From Betaproteobacteria bacterium (lineage in GTDB: Bacteria > Pseudomonadota > Gammaproteobacteria > Burkholderiales > Casimicrobiaceae), in the NCBI GenBank assembly GCA_016704895.1, contig JADIZG010000069.1:132684-196683 (forward strand): 64,000 bases of DNA, written 5' to 3'. Every line of letters starts with the position of its first letter. Position 1 is the stretch's first letter. Shown here piece after piece: positions 35,072-46,957 of this stretch. A program made the position numbers and the translations under genes. The notes below the pieces were generated by a model. The model did no database searches and had not been told where the DNA came from. It worked only from the letters and a program-made list of their open reading frames with translations.

Positions 35072-36013
35072 TCACCCGCCCTCGAGCGGCGCGGGGGCGA
35101 GCTCCGCTCCGGCACCGCGCCGCGACGCGCGCCACGCGATCGCCGCGAGGATCGCGAGCCCCGCGCCGATCAGCGCGATGCCCGCCCACTCGTTGCCGGT
35201 CAGGCGCTCGCCGAAGACCGCCATCGACGACAGCAGCGCGATCGGGGGCACCGCGAAGATGTTGAGCGAGGCGGTGCCCGCCGGCAGGTGCTTCAGCACC
35301 GCGATCCACAGCAGGAAGCCGAACGCGGTCGAGATGGCGCCGGAGTAGAAGAGCAGCGCGACCTGCGCCACGCTCCAGCGCGTGGGCGCGAGGTCGAACG
35401 CGAACGGCAGCAGCGTGAGCGGCAGCACGCCGACCAGCATCTGCCAGGCGATGAAGTTCTGCGGGTCGGTCGGATGCTCGCGCTGGAAGTGCTTCGTCGC
35501 CACCGTCCCGGCCGCCCACCCGAGGCCCGACAGCGTCGCCCACAGCTTCGGCGCAAGGTCGCCGCGCCAGTCCCAGGGCGCGACGACCAGCACGAGCCCC
35601 GCGAACGCGCAGGCCACGGCGAGCCATTGCAGGCCGCGCACGCGCTCGCCCAGCACGATGCGCGCGATCACGAGCGTCCAGAACGGCATCGTGAACACGA
35701 GCACCGACGTGCGCCCGGCCCCGCCGCCCGCGACCGCCACCGTCGTCGCGCCGAGGTTGACCGTCGTCTGGAAGAAGCCGGTGACGACGATCGCGGTCCA
35801 CGTCGCCTGCGGCGCGAGCGGCGCGCGCATCGCGGCCATCGCGACGAAGAGCACCGCGATCGCGACCCAGGTGCGCTGGACGTTGAAGACGACCGGATCC
35901 GCCCCCTCGAGCGCGAGCTTCATCATGACCCAGTTCGCGCCCCACACCGACGTGAGCACGGCGAGCGCGACGTAGGCGCCGCGCTTCGAGCCGATGCCGA
36001 GGAACGAGCTCAA
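35072..36013 (-). CDS. DMT-superfamily (EamA) transporter
   Basis: Inner-membrane protein of 313 residues with ten predicted helices in two EamA repeats. It begins with the family's LAVLTSVWGANWVMMKLALE helix; the second repeat starts near residue 155 (LWATLSGLGWAAGTVATK). YxxAIxTAFGFLLW-type residues in LLFYSGAISTAFGFLLWIAV and FAVPPIALL are typical of RhaT/EamA exporters. It follows the hydrolase gene by 55 bp and may share its transcript. Third EamA gene of the window; substrate unknown. Confidence 0.9.
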   Translation of the reverse strand: MSSFLGIGSKRGAYVALAVLTSVWGANWVMMKLALEGADPVVFNVQRTWVAIAVLFVAMAAMRAPLAPQATWTAIVVTGFFQTTVNLGATTVAVAGGGAGRTSVLVFTMPFWTLVIARIVLGERVRGLQWLAVACAFAGLVLVVAPWDWRGDLAPKLWATLSGLGWAAGTVATKHFQREHPTDPQNFIAWQMLVGVLPLTLLPFAFDLAPTRWSVAQVALLFYSGAISTAFGFLLWIAVLKHLPAGTASLNIFAVPPIALLSSMAVFGERLTGNEWAGIALIGAGLAILAAIAWRASRRGAGAELAPAPLEGG

Positions 36014-36068
36014 GGCGCCCCGCCCGATGCCCGCTGCGCGAGCCTCTCCCGGAGCGGCGCGGCGGCAC

Positions 36069-36965
36069 TCATGGCGCGTCGAGGAACGACTCGACCGCGC
36101 GCGCGACCGCGTCGGGCTGGTCGTGGTGCAGCATGTGCCCGGCCTCGGGGATCACGACGAGCCGCGCGTCGCGGATCGCCGCCATGCGCCGGCGCACACC
36201 GTCGAGGCCGTCGACGCCCATCTCGCCTTCCGGGTGCGTGTCGAGCCACCTCGGAATCGTCGACTCCGCGCCGGCCACCCAGAGGACCGGCGCGGTGATC
36301 CGCTTCCAGATCGCGAGCGACTCGCCTACCCGGTAGACCGACGGGAACGGAAGCTTGTGCCGCGGGTCGGATCGGAGCTCGGCGCGTCCGTCGGGCAGCG
36401 TGCGCGCCCAGTGGGAAGCGAGGAACTCCGCCCGATCGCGCGCGAGGCGGGGATTGTTCCTCTGCAGCCGGTCGGCCACCGCCGCGAGGCTCGCGTAGGA
36501 CGAGAACGCGGGCGGGTCGCGCAGCGCGTCGAGCCACTTCGCGAGCTTGCGCGACGCGTCGTCGTCCGACTCCGAGGGAATCCCGAAGCCGTCGAGCGAG
36601 ATCGCGCGCCGCACGCGCTCCGGTCGGATCCCGGCGTAGAGCATCGCGACGTTGCCGCCGAGGCTGTGCCCGCAGAGGTCGACGCTCCCGTCGGGCGCGT
36701 ACGCGTCGATGAGCGCCTCGAGGTCGGCGACGTAGTCGGCGAACCAGTAGCCTTGCGGCTGCCACGCCGAGTCGCCGAAGCCGCGCAGGTCGTGCGCGAT
36801 CACGCAGCGGTCGCGCGCGAACGCGTCGACGAGGAACTGGAACGACGCGGCGACGTCCATCCAGCCGTGGACGAGGAAGAGCTTCGGCGCGTCCGGGTCG
36901 CCCCAGGTGAGCACGTGGTGCGCGAGGCCGCGCAGCGGCACCCGCTGCGAGCGCGCGGGCTTCAA
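36069..36965 (-). CDS. Alpha/beta-fold hydrolase
   Basis: Cytosolic hydrolase of 298 residues. LFLVHGWMDVAASF holds the HG oxyanion region and CGHSLGGNVAMLY the nucleophile elbow with Ser101. Asp and His complete the triad near the C-terminus, with His in PEAGHMLHHDQP (about residue 277). The GFGDSAW strand and the cap (about 130-200) resemble epoxide-hydrolase/esterase relatives, but the substrate cannot be told. It lies between the lipoprotein and DMT genes on the same strand. Confidence 0.88.
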   Translation of the reverse strand: MKPARSQRVPLRGLAHHVLTWGDPDAPKLFLVHGWMDVAASFQFLVDAFARDRCVIAHDLRGFGDSAWQPQGYWFADYVADLEALIDAYAPDGSVDLCGHSLGGNVAMLYAGIRPERVRRAISLDGFGIPSESDDDASRKLAKWLDALRDPPAFSSYASLAAVADRLQRNNPRLARDRAEFLASHWARTLPDGRAELRSDPRHKLPFPSVYRVGESLAIWKRITAPVLWVAGAESTIPRWLDTHPEGEMGVDGLDGVRRRMAAIRDARLVVIPEAGHMLHHDQPDAVARAVESFLDAP

Positions 36966-36999
36966 CGCGAGCGATCCCTCGCCGGCGCCGCCGACGGCC

Positions 37000-37305
37000 T
37001 CACTTCTTGCGGCATAGCGCGAGCCCGTCCGTCCATCCGGTGCGGTAGTTCGCGTCCGCCGAGTAGCGCGCGGCGTCGCGGCGCTGCGGCCCCGACGCGC
37101 TCGCGCAGCCGTCCGCGTAGCCTTGCCGGTAGGGCAGCGGGAATCCCGAGAGGTTGACGTTCGGCGGCGGGGGCTCGACGTTCTTCGGCGTCGGCCGCGC
37201 CGCCTCCGGCTTGCCGTCCGTCGGCGGGGCCGTCGGGCCGACCGAGGCGCAGCCGGCGGCGACCGCGGCGGCGAGCACGAGGACGAGGGAAGGGAAGCGC
37301 GGCAT
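37000..37305 (-). CDS. Small lipoprotein of unknown function
   Basis: 101 residues. The signal peptide ends in a lipobox (VAAGC, lipidated Cys19), so it should be anchored to a membrane facing the periplasm. A Pro-rich linker (about 25-50) leads to a conserved-looking end: PYRQGYADGC, YSADANYRTGWTDGLALCRKK, with two Cys that may pair. The GYADGC...W.DG...C pattern recurs in small betaproteobacterial lipoproteins of unknown role. It is divergent from dnaE and shares with it a palindromic promoter-like element. Confidence 0.75.
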   Translation of the reverse strand: MPRFPSLVLVLAAAVAAGCASVGPTAPPTDGKPEAARPTPKNVEPPPPNVNLSGFPLPYRQGYADGCASASGPQRRDAARYSADANYRTGWTDGLALCRKK

Positions 37306-37352
37306 GGACGTTGCGCGCAGCGACGAAACCGCTATGCGCGATCCGTCGGCGC

Positions 37353-37366
37353 GCTAGAATTCTAGC
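37353..37366. promoter_or_regulatory. Perfect 14-bp palindrome, possible shared -10 of dnaE and the lipoprotein gene
   Basis: GCTAGAATTCTAGC reads the same on both strands, so TAGAAT (a good -10 match) faces dnaE 19 bp away and the lipoprotein gene about 47 bp away. No strong -35 is visible on either side. It could instead be an operator. Confidence 0.45.
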
Positions 37367-37384
37367 ATCGTCGCCCCCGCTTCC

Positions 37385-40816
<3,432 letters not shown>

Positions 40817-40827
40817 AACCGCGGCGG

Positions 40828-42012
40828 ATGCGGTCGTTCCGTGCGCGCTACGCCGCGCTGTTCGCCCGTGCCGACGTGCTGCGCTTCGCGGCGCTGTCGC
40901 TGCCGATGCGCATGCCGATCGGGACCGTGGGCCTCGGCACGCTGCTCCACCTGCGCGAGCTGACCGGGTCGATCGCGTTCGCCGGCAGCATCGTCGGCGC
41001 GCAGTTCGTCGCGATGGCGGCGACCTCGCCGATCCTCGGCCGCATCGCCGACCGCCGCGGGCCGCGCGGTGTCCTGATCGCGACCGGCGTCGTCTGCCCG
41101 CTCGCCCTCGCGGCGCTGCTCGCGGCGGGACCGCTCGGCCTTTCGCGCGGCGCAATCCTGGTGGTCGCGCTCGTCGTCGGCGCGTCGGCGCCGCCGCTCA
41201 CCGTGCTGGTTCGCACGCTGTGGCGCATGCGCCTGCCGGATCCCGCGCTGCGGCAGACCGCGTTCGCGCTCGATGCGGTCGTGCTCGAGCTCGCCTACAC
41301 GATCGGTCCGGCGCTGATCGCGCTGGCGGTCGCGGTCGGCCCCCCGGGCGCCCCGCTTGCCCTGGCGCTCGCGTTCACGGTCGCCGCCGTGCCGCTGATG
41401 TTCGCCTCGGGAGCGCTCGCGTGGTGGACGCGTTCCGAGCCGGGCGAGAGGCACCTGCTCGGTCCGCTGCGGGACACCAGGCTGCTCGTGCTGTTCGCGG
41501 CGACGTTCACGCTCACGATGGCGTTCGGCGGGATCGAGGTCGGCTACCCGGACTTCGGCCGCGCGTCGGGCGCGGACGCGTGGGGCCCGGCGCTGATCGC
41601 CGTGTGCTCGGTGGGGAGCGCGATCGGCGGCCTCGTCTACGGCGGCCTGCACTTCCGCGCATCGCTCGCGCGCCAGCTCCCCGTCGTCATGGCGTTGATG
41701 GCCATCCCGTTCGTGGCGCACCTTCCCGTCTCGAACCCCTGGTTGCTCGCGCCCGTCGCGTTCGTCGCGGGCGCGATGATCGCGCCCGCGATGACCGTCG
41801 TGTCGCTGCTCGTCTCGGAGTTCTCGCCGCCCGAATACGCGACCGAGGCGTTCACGTGGTCGGCGACCGCGATCGTCACCGGGCTGGGCGTGGGCATGTC
41901 GATCGCGGGCGTGCTGGTCGAGCGGCACGGACCGAACGGCGCGTTCGCGCTGGCGGCCGCGAGCGCGTTCGCCGCCGCGTGCTTCGCGCTGGCGCTACGC
42001 GCCCGCCGCTGA
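40828..42012 (+). CDS. Major facilitator superfamily transporter
   Basis: Inner-membrane protein of 394 residues with about 12 hydrophobic segments. The MFS loop-2/3 motif appears as GRIADRRGPRG at about residues 71-81, a good match to the family's GxxxDRxGRR. It starts 11 bp after the dnaE stop with GGCGGATG and probably shares its transcript. It overlaps the convergent acyl-CoA synthetase gene by 18 bp at the 3' end. Efflux of sugars or drugs is likely in this SetA/YceI-like group; the substrate is not evident. Confidence 0.87.
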   Translation: MRSFRARYAALFARADVLRFAALSLPMRMPIGTVGLGTLLHLRELTGSIAFAGSIVGAQFVAMAATSPILGRIADRRGPRGVLIATGVVCPLALAALLAAGPLGLSRGAILVVALVVGASAPPLTVLVRTLWRMRLPDPALRQTAFALDAVVLELAYTIGPALIALAVAVGPPGAPLALALAFTVAAVPLMFASGALAWWTRSEPGERHLLGPLRDTRLLVLFAATFTLTMAFGGIEVGYPDFGRASGADAWGPALIAVCSVGSAIGGLVYGGLHFRASLARQLPVVMALMAIPFVAHLPVSNPWLLAPVAFVAGAMIAPAMTVVSLLVSEFSPPEYATEAFTWSATAIVTGLGVGMSIAGVLVERHGPNGAFALAAASAFAAACFALALRARR

Positions 42013-43548
42013 CGCGAACCGGCCGCGCAACTCGGTCTTCAGCACCTTGCCGGCGCTGTTCTTGGGCAGCTCGTCGACGATCGCGTACGCGCGCGGCCGC
42101 TTGAACCGCGCGATCTCGGCGAGGCACAGCGCGTCGAGCGACGCCTCGAAGCGCTCGCGCGCGAGGGCGTCGGGCAGCGCGCGCCGCGGCACGACGCAGG
42201 CGACGACCTCCTCGCCCCATTCGGGATGGCGCCGTCCGATCACCGCGACCTCGAGCACGTCGGGGTGGCGCAGCAGCGCCTCCTCGACCTCGCGCGGGTA
42301 GATGTTGGAGCCGCCGCTGATGATCAGGTCCTTGCTGCGGTCCTTGAGCGTGAGGAAGCCGTCGGCGTCGAGCGCGCCGATGTCGCCGGTGTGGAGCCAC
42401 CCGCCCTCGAGCGCCTTCGCGGTCGCCTCGGGATTGCGCCAGTAGCCGCGCATCACGGTCGGGCCGCGCACGAGCACCTCGCCCAGGCCGCCGCCCGCCG
42501 CGTCGATCGCGATCTCGATGCCGGTCTGCGCGACGCCCACCGAGCCCAGCCGCGCGTCGTCGCCGCGCGCGATCGCGTCCGCGACGAGCTCGCGCCCCAT
42601 CGCGGTGATCGTCATCGGCGACTCGCCCTGTCCGTAGATCTGCGCGAGCCGGGGGCCGAGCGCGGCGAACGCGGCCTTCGCGTCCTCCACGTACATCGGT
42701 CCGCCGCCGTAGACGAGCGCCTTGAGCCGTCCGAGGTTCGCACGGCCGATCGCCGGGTCCTCGACGAGGCGCTTGACCATCGTCGGCGCGGCGAAGAACA
42801 GCGCCCGGTCCCACGCGCCGACGAGGTCGACGATCTCGGCCGGGTCGAATCCCCCGGAGGCCGGCACGACGTTGACGGCCGCGCGCGCGACGTGCGGCAC
42901 CGCGTAGAGGCCGGACCCGTGCGAGAGCGGCGCCGGATGCAGGATCGCGTCGCCCGGCGCGATTCCCTCGACGTCCGACAGGAAGCACTGCGTCATCGCG
43001 ACGAGGTTCGCGTGCGTGATCTCGACGCCCTTGGGCCGCCCGGTCGTGCCGCTCGTGTAGAAGAGCCACGCAGGCGCATCGGACGCGACCGGCGCCGGGT
43101 CGGCCGTCGCGCTCCCCGCGAGCGCCTCGTGCTCGCGACCGCCGAGCACGACGGCACGCTCGATCGCCGGGAGGCGAAGCCCGCCGAGCGTCGCGTGCCA
43201 GCCCTCGTCGACGAACGCCCAGCGCGCGCCGCAGTCGTCGAGCACCCACGCGAGCTCCTTCGGGTGGAGCTTCGCGTTCACCGGCACGGCGACGAGTCCT
43301 GCCCACCAGCACGCGAACAGCGCGTCGAGGTACGCGGGATGGTTGCGCGCAACGATCGCGACGCGGTCTCCCGGCGCGAGGCCGGCCGCGCGCATGCCGG
43401 CGGCCTGCCGCGCCACGCGCCCGGCGAACGACGCGTAGTCGTGCAGCGCCGCGGCCCCGAGCGCGACCGCCGGCAACCGCGGCCACACGCGTCCGGCGCG
43501 CGCCAGCAATGCGGCCACGTTGAACGCCGGCGAGGATCGGCGAGGCAT
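41995..43548 (-). CDS. Acyl-CoA synthetase (AMP-forming, class I adenylate-forming family)
   Basis: Activates a carboxylic acid to its CoA ester via acyl-AMP; 517 residues. A3 loop YTSGTTGRPKGVE, YGGGPMY (A4/A5 region), YGQGESP (A5), GWLHTGDIG (A7), DRSKDLIISGGSNIYPREVE (hinge A8 and phosphopantetheine-facing loop) and the catalytic Lys in KNSAGKVLK (A10) are all present. It resembles long-chain/aromatic acid ligases; the substrate is not evident. It lies 44 bp after the octahaem cytochrome gene on the same strand. Confidence 0.92.
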   Translation of the reverse strand: MPRRSSPAFNVAALLARAGRVWPRLPAVALGAAALHDYASFAGRVARQAAGMRAAGLAPGDRVAIVARNHPAYLDALFACWWAGLVAVPVNAKLHPKELAWVLDDCGARWAFVDEGWHATLGGLRLPAIERAVVLGGREHEALAGSATADPAPVASDAPAWLFYTSGTTGRPKGVEITHANLVAMTQCFLSDVEGIAPGDAILHPAPLSHGSGLYAVPHVARAAVNVVPASGGFDPAEIVDLVGAWDRALFFAAPTMVKRLVEDPAIGRANLGRLKALVYGGGPMYVEDAKAAFAALGPRLAQIYGQGESPMTITAMGRELVADAIARGDDARLGSVGVAQTGIEIAIDAAGGGLGEVLVRGPTVMRGYWRNPEATAKALEGGWLHTGDIGALDADGFLTLKDRSKDLIISGGSNIYPREVEEALLRHPDVLEVAVIGRRHPEWGEEVVACVVPRRALPDALARERFEASLDALCLAEIARFKRPRAYAIVDELPKNSAGKVLKTELRGRFASAAGA

Positions 43549-43592
43549 GCCGAAAGTCTAGCGCAGCGGATGCGCGGGGAGCGCCGCCGCCT

Positions 43593-45821
43593 CTAGCGAC
43601 GGGGCGCGGATCCGCTGCGGCCGAGCACCGGGTCGCCGGGATTGATCGCGGCGAGCCTGTCCAGCGCCGCCCTGGCGCCGGCCGCGTCGCCGGCGTCCCG
43701 CTTGTAGCTCGCCAGCGCGAGCAGCACGTCCCGGTCGGCGCGCTTGCGGGCGGAGGCCTCCAGCACCGCGATCGCCTCGCTCCGGCGACCGGCGTCGGCG
43801 AGCGAGACCGCGTACAGATACGCCGTGTTGCCCGTCGCCGACGGCAACCCCTGCGCCCGCGCCAGCACCTGCAGCGCCTCGGGCTTGCGCTTCTGCCGAA
43901 CGAGCGAGAGTGCGAGCGCCTCCTGCAGCGCGGCTTCGCCCGGTGCCCGCTTCGCGGCGTCCCGGAGCAAGGCTTCGCCCTCCTGGTCGCGTCCCGTCTG
44001 GCGCAGGAGGTCCGCGAGGTTGGCGACACCGGGCACGAACGCCGGCTCGAGCTTCAGGCTGTGCCTCAACGCACGCTCGGCCGCGGCGGTGTCCCCGGTG
44101 ACCGCCGCAATCTGCGCCAGGCCCAGCCACGACTGGGGACGGTCGGCGTTTTCCGCGGCGGCCGCTTCGAGCTCGATGCGCGCCGACTCCCACGCCGCGC
44201 GCCGATCGGGGGCGAGCCGCGAGACCGCCGGCGCCAGCGCACGCGCGGCTTCGATGCGAACGGCGCGCAGCGGATCGGAAAGCCGCGCCGGCACCTCGCG
44301 CAGCCCGGTCGCCGGGTCGAGCGCCATCGTCGAGTGCACGCCGGCGATGCGGACCATGCCGTCGCCGTCGGCGAGCGCCGCTGCGGCAAGCTCGAGCGCA
44401 CGGACGCTCGGATACCCGCCCAGCAGCTCGATCGCCGCGGCGCGAACGATGGCCGGTTGCTCGCGGTCCGCAGCAATGCGCTGCAGCGCCTCGGCCGCCC
44501 CGGGGCGCGCGCCGCGCGCCGCGGCGAACGCCTGCCCGTAGTGGAACTCCGCGCGCCGTTGCGGTCCGTACCATTTCGCCACCGCGGCAGCTGCCCATTT
44601 CGCGTCGCGGTCCTTGTGGCACTGGTTGCAGGCGTTCGGCGATCCCGTCTCCGCCGACAGGTCCGGGCGCGGGATGCGGAACGAATGGTCGAGGCGCGGA
44701 TCGACGACCATGTAGGTGCGCTTCGGCGCGTGGCATTCGACGCACGCGATCGGCTTCGTGTGGTGATGATGCGCGGGCGTGTCGTACGCCTTGCGCTTGA
44801 GCCCGGCGGTGTCGACGTGCGGGCGCGCGGCGGGGCCCGTCGGGTTGTGGCAGCTCGTGCACAGCGCGTTGCCGGGCGCCTTCGTCCTGCCGGTGTGCGC
44901 ATCGTGGCAATCGGAGCAGACGAGCCCCTTCTGGTGCATCCGGCTCTGCAGCCACGAGCCCAGGATGAACACCTCGTCGCGCTGCTGGCCGTCGTTGAAG
45001 TAGTGCGCGCCGTCGAGGCCGACCGGCAGCGCGTGATCGAGCAGCGGCTGCCCGACCGGGAACTCCGGCGTCAGCGTCGAGCGGAGCGCATGGCAGTACG
45101 AGCACGCATCGACCTGCACGCGGCCGGACCCGGCGCCGACGTCGGCGGCAAAGCCCTTGCGTGGCGCGTCGCCGCCCTTGCCGCCTTTCGCCCAGGCCAC
45201 GTGCCCCGACGCGGGACCGTGGCAGCTCTGGCACCCGACGCCGACGGCGGCGAACGTCGTCCGGTAGGCGTCGGCGGCGGCATCGTAGTTCTTGCGGACC
45301 TGCAGCGCGTGGCACGACGCGCACATCGTGTTCCAGTTCTGCGACGTGCGCGTCCAGTGCAGGACGTCCCGGTGGTCGATGCGCTCGCCCGGATACGTGT
45401 GGAACCAGCGCTTCGCCTTCGTGTCCCACGCGACCGACAGCGCCTGCATCCGCCCGCCGGGCAGCTCGACCAGGTACTGCTGCAGCGGCTCGACGCCGAA
45501 CGTGTACTTGATCTCGTAGTCGGCGAGCCTGCCGTCCGGGCCGTCGGTGTTGACGAAGAACCGGCCGTCGCGCTCGAAGAATCGCGTCGTGACGCCGTCC
45601 TTGCGGAACGTCGCGCCGGCGAAGTTCCCGCGAACCGTGTCGCGCGTGGCTGGCTGCATCGCCTGCGCGTGCTGCGATCCGGCGTGGGCGCGCTGCTGCG
45701 CGGCGTGGCACTCGCCGCACGAGGATTCCGCCACGAACGTCGGTGCCGCTTGCGCGTGGCCGCGTCCGGCCACGAGCGCGAGGCCCAGGGCGAACAGCGG
45801 GATCGCTCGGACGAGGTTCAC
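43593..45821 (-). CDS. Octahaem c-type cytochrome with HEAT-like and TPR C-terminal region
   Basis: 742-residue periplasmic protein. After a Sec signal (about 1-24, AGRGHAQAAP) it has eight CxxCH haem sites: CGECH, CASCH, CQSCH, CSYCH, CSDCH, CTSCH, CVECH and CNQCH, all within the first ~400 residues. The next ~120 residues look like HEAT repeats (PAIVRAAAIELLGGYPSVRA). The end is a stretch of about five TPR-like helix pairs (AERALRHSLKLEPAFVPGVA, LADLLRQTGRDQEGEALLRD). It starts with GTG at 45821. This architecture is known from uncharacterised tetratricopeptide cytochromes; the redox partner and substrate are unknown. The cytochrome part has the CxxCH spacing of the cytochrome c554/NrfA-like superfamily. 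Confidence 0.88.
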   Translation of the reverse strand: MNLVRAIPLFALGLALVAGRGHAQAAPTFVAESSCGECHAAQQRAHAGSQHAQAMQPATRDTVRGNFAGATFRKDGVTTRFFERDGRFFVNTDGPDGRLADYEIKYTFGVEPLQQYLVELPGGRMQALSVAWDTKAKRWFHTYPGERIDHRDVLHWTRTSQNWNTMCASCHALQVRKNYDAAADAYRTTFAAVGVGCQSCHGPASGHVAWAKGGKGGDAPRKGFAADVGAGSGRVQVDACSYCHALRSTLTPEFPVGQPLLDHALPVGLDGAHYFNDGQQRDEVFILGSWLQSRMHQKGLVCSDCHDAHTGRTKAPGNALCTSCHNPTGPAARPHVDTAGLKRKAYDTPAHHHHTKPIACVECHAPKRTYMVVDPRLDHSFRIPRPDLSAETGSPNACNQCHKDRDAKWAAAAVAKWYGPQRRAEFHYGQAFAAARGARPGAAEALQRIAADREQPAIVRAAAIELLGGYPSVRALELAAAALADGDGMVRIAGVHSTMALDPATGLREVPARLSDPLRAVRIEAARALAPAVSRLAPDRRAAWESARIELEAAAAENADRPQSWLGLAQIAAVTGDTAAAERALRHSLKLEPAFVPGVANLADLLRQTGRDQEGEALLRDAAKRAPGEAALQEALALSLVRQKRKPEALQVLARAQGLPSATGNTAYLYAVSLADAGRRSEAIAVLEASARKRADRDVLLALASYKRDAGDAAGARAALDRLAAINPGDPVLGRSGSAPRR

Positions 45822-45998
45822 AGGCGATCGCGTCCGGGTTGCGCGGCGTGCGGCAGGTTCATCGGGACGATACGCACGGGATCACCGACGGCTCCCGCGT
45901 TTCGATCGCGCAGCCGGCGCCCGGGCTGGCGTGGATCCGCACGGCCGCGCAATGCCGAAGGACGGGTCCCCCCCGGGGTGCCGGCAGCGTCACAGGCG

Positions 45999-46745
45999 CT
46001 AGTACGTGGCCCGTCCGCCCGACAGGTCGAACACCGCCCCGGTCGAGAACGAGCAGTCCTCGCTCGCGAGCCAGCACACCATCGCGGCGATCTCGTCGAC
46101 GGTCCCGAAGCGGCCCATCGGGATCTTCGACAGCATGAAGTCGATGTGCTGCTGGGTGATCTGGTCGAAGATCGCCGTGCGTACCGCGGCCGGCGTCACG
46201 CAGTTGACGCGGATGCCGGTCTTCGCGAGCTCCTTGCCGATCGACTTGGTGAGCCCGATCACAGCCGCCTTCGAGGCGCTGTACGCCGACGCGTTCGGAT
46301 TGCCTTCCTTGCCGGCGACCGACGCGATGTTCACGATGCGGCCGTAGTCGCGCTTCATCATCTCCGGCACGATGGCGCGGTTGCAGTAGAAGAGCCCGTG
46401 GACGTTGATGTCGAACACGCGCTTCCAGTCGTCGACCGGGAATTCCCAGGTCGTGCGGTTCGGCCCGGCGATGCCGGCCGAGCAGACGAGCGCGTCGATG
46501 CGCCCGAACGCCTTCGCCGTGGCGGCCGCCGCACGCTCGACCGCGTGCGCGTCGGCCACGTCGAGCGTCTGCGTGAGCGTTCCGTGCCCGAGCCCCGCCG
46601 CCGCCGTCGCGAGCGCCTTCGCGTCGAGGTCCCACAGCGCCACGCGGGCGCCGGACAGCACCAGCCGCTTCGCGACCGCGAGGCCGATCCCCGCCGCGCC
46701 GCCGGTGACGACCGCCGTGCGGCCTTCGAAATCCAGTCGATTCAT
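45999..46745 (-). CDS. SDR-family oxidoreductase
   Basis: Classical short-chain dehydrogenase, 248 residues. Cofactor motif TGGAAGIG (13-20), Asp39 at the end of beta-2 (WDLDAK) indicating NAD, CSAG in place of NNAG, and SAYSASKAA with the catalytic Tyr-Lys pair. ATG at 46745 follows CCGGAGGAG. C-terminal CSFSTGAVFDLSGGRATY is FabG-like. Single gene, divergent from the FAD oxidoreductase. The 177-bp gap to the octahaem cytochrome gene (45822-45998) shows nothing recognisable. Substrate unknown. Confidence 0.9.
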   Translation of the reverse strand: MNRLDFEGRTAVVTGGAAGIGLAVAKRLVLSGARVALWDLDAKALATAAAGLGHGTLTQTLDVADAHAVERAAAATAKAFGRIDALVCSAGIAGPNRTTWEFPVDDWKRVFDINVHGLFYCNRAIVPEMMKRDYGRIVNIASVAGKEGNPNASAYSASKAAVIGLTKSIGKELAKTGIRVNCVTPAAVRTAIFDQITQQHIDFMLSKIPMGRFGTVDEIAAMVCWLASEDCSFSTGAVFDLSGGRATY

Positions 46746-46879
46746 CGTTGTCTCCTCCGGTCCGCGATGGTACCAAGCGCGGGGCGACCGGCGAATATTC
46801 GCGTTGCCCGGGGTGCCCCGCCGGCGCACGATCGGCTCCGGTCTGGCCCGTCGGGTCCGGCCGTCGAAATCCCCCTTGG

Positions 46880-46905
46880 CCCCCGCCTGACCGCGGGGGT
46901 TTTTT
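46880..46905 (+). terminator. Orphan plus-strand intrinsic terminator or attenuator
   Basis: Stem CCCCCGC/GCGGGGG with CTGACC loop, then TTTTTT. It lies between the divergent SDR (minus) and FAD oxidoreductase (plus), with no plus-strand gene upstream. It would either end a small RNA or attenuate transcription into the gene at 46958. Confidence 0.7.
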
Positions 46906-46957
46906 CATCCGCGGGCCGGTTTCGACATTCCGGCGCTCCGCAGTACCATTCACGGCA

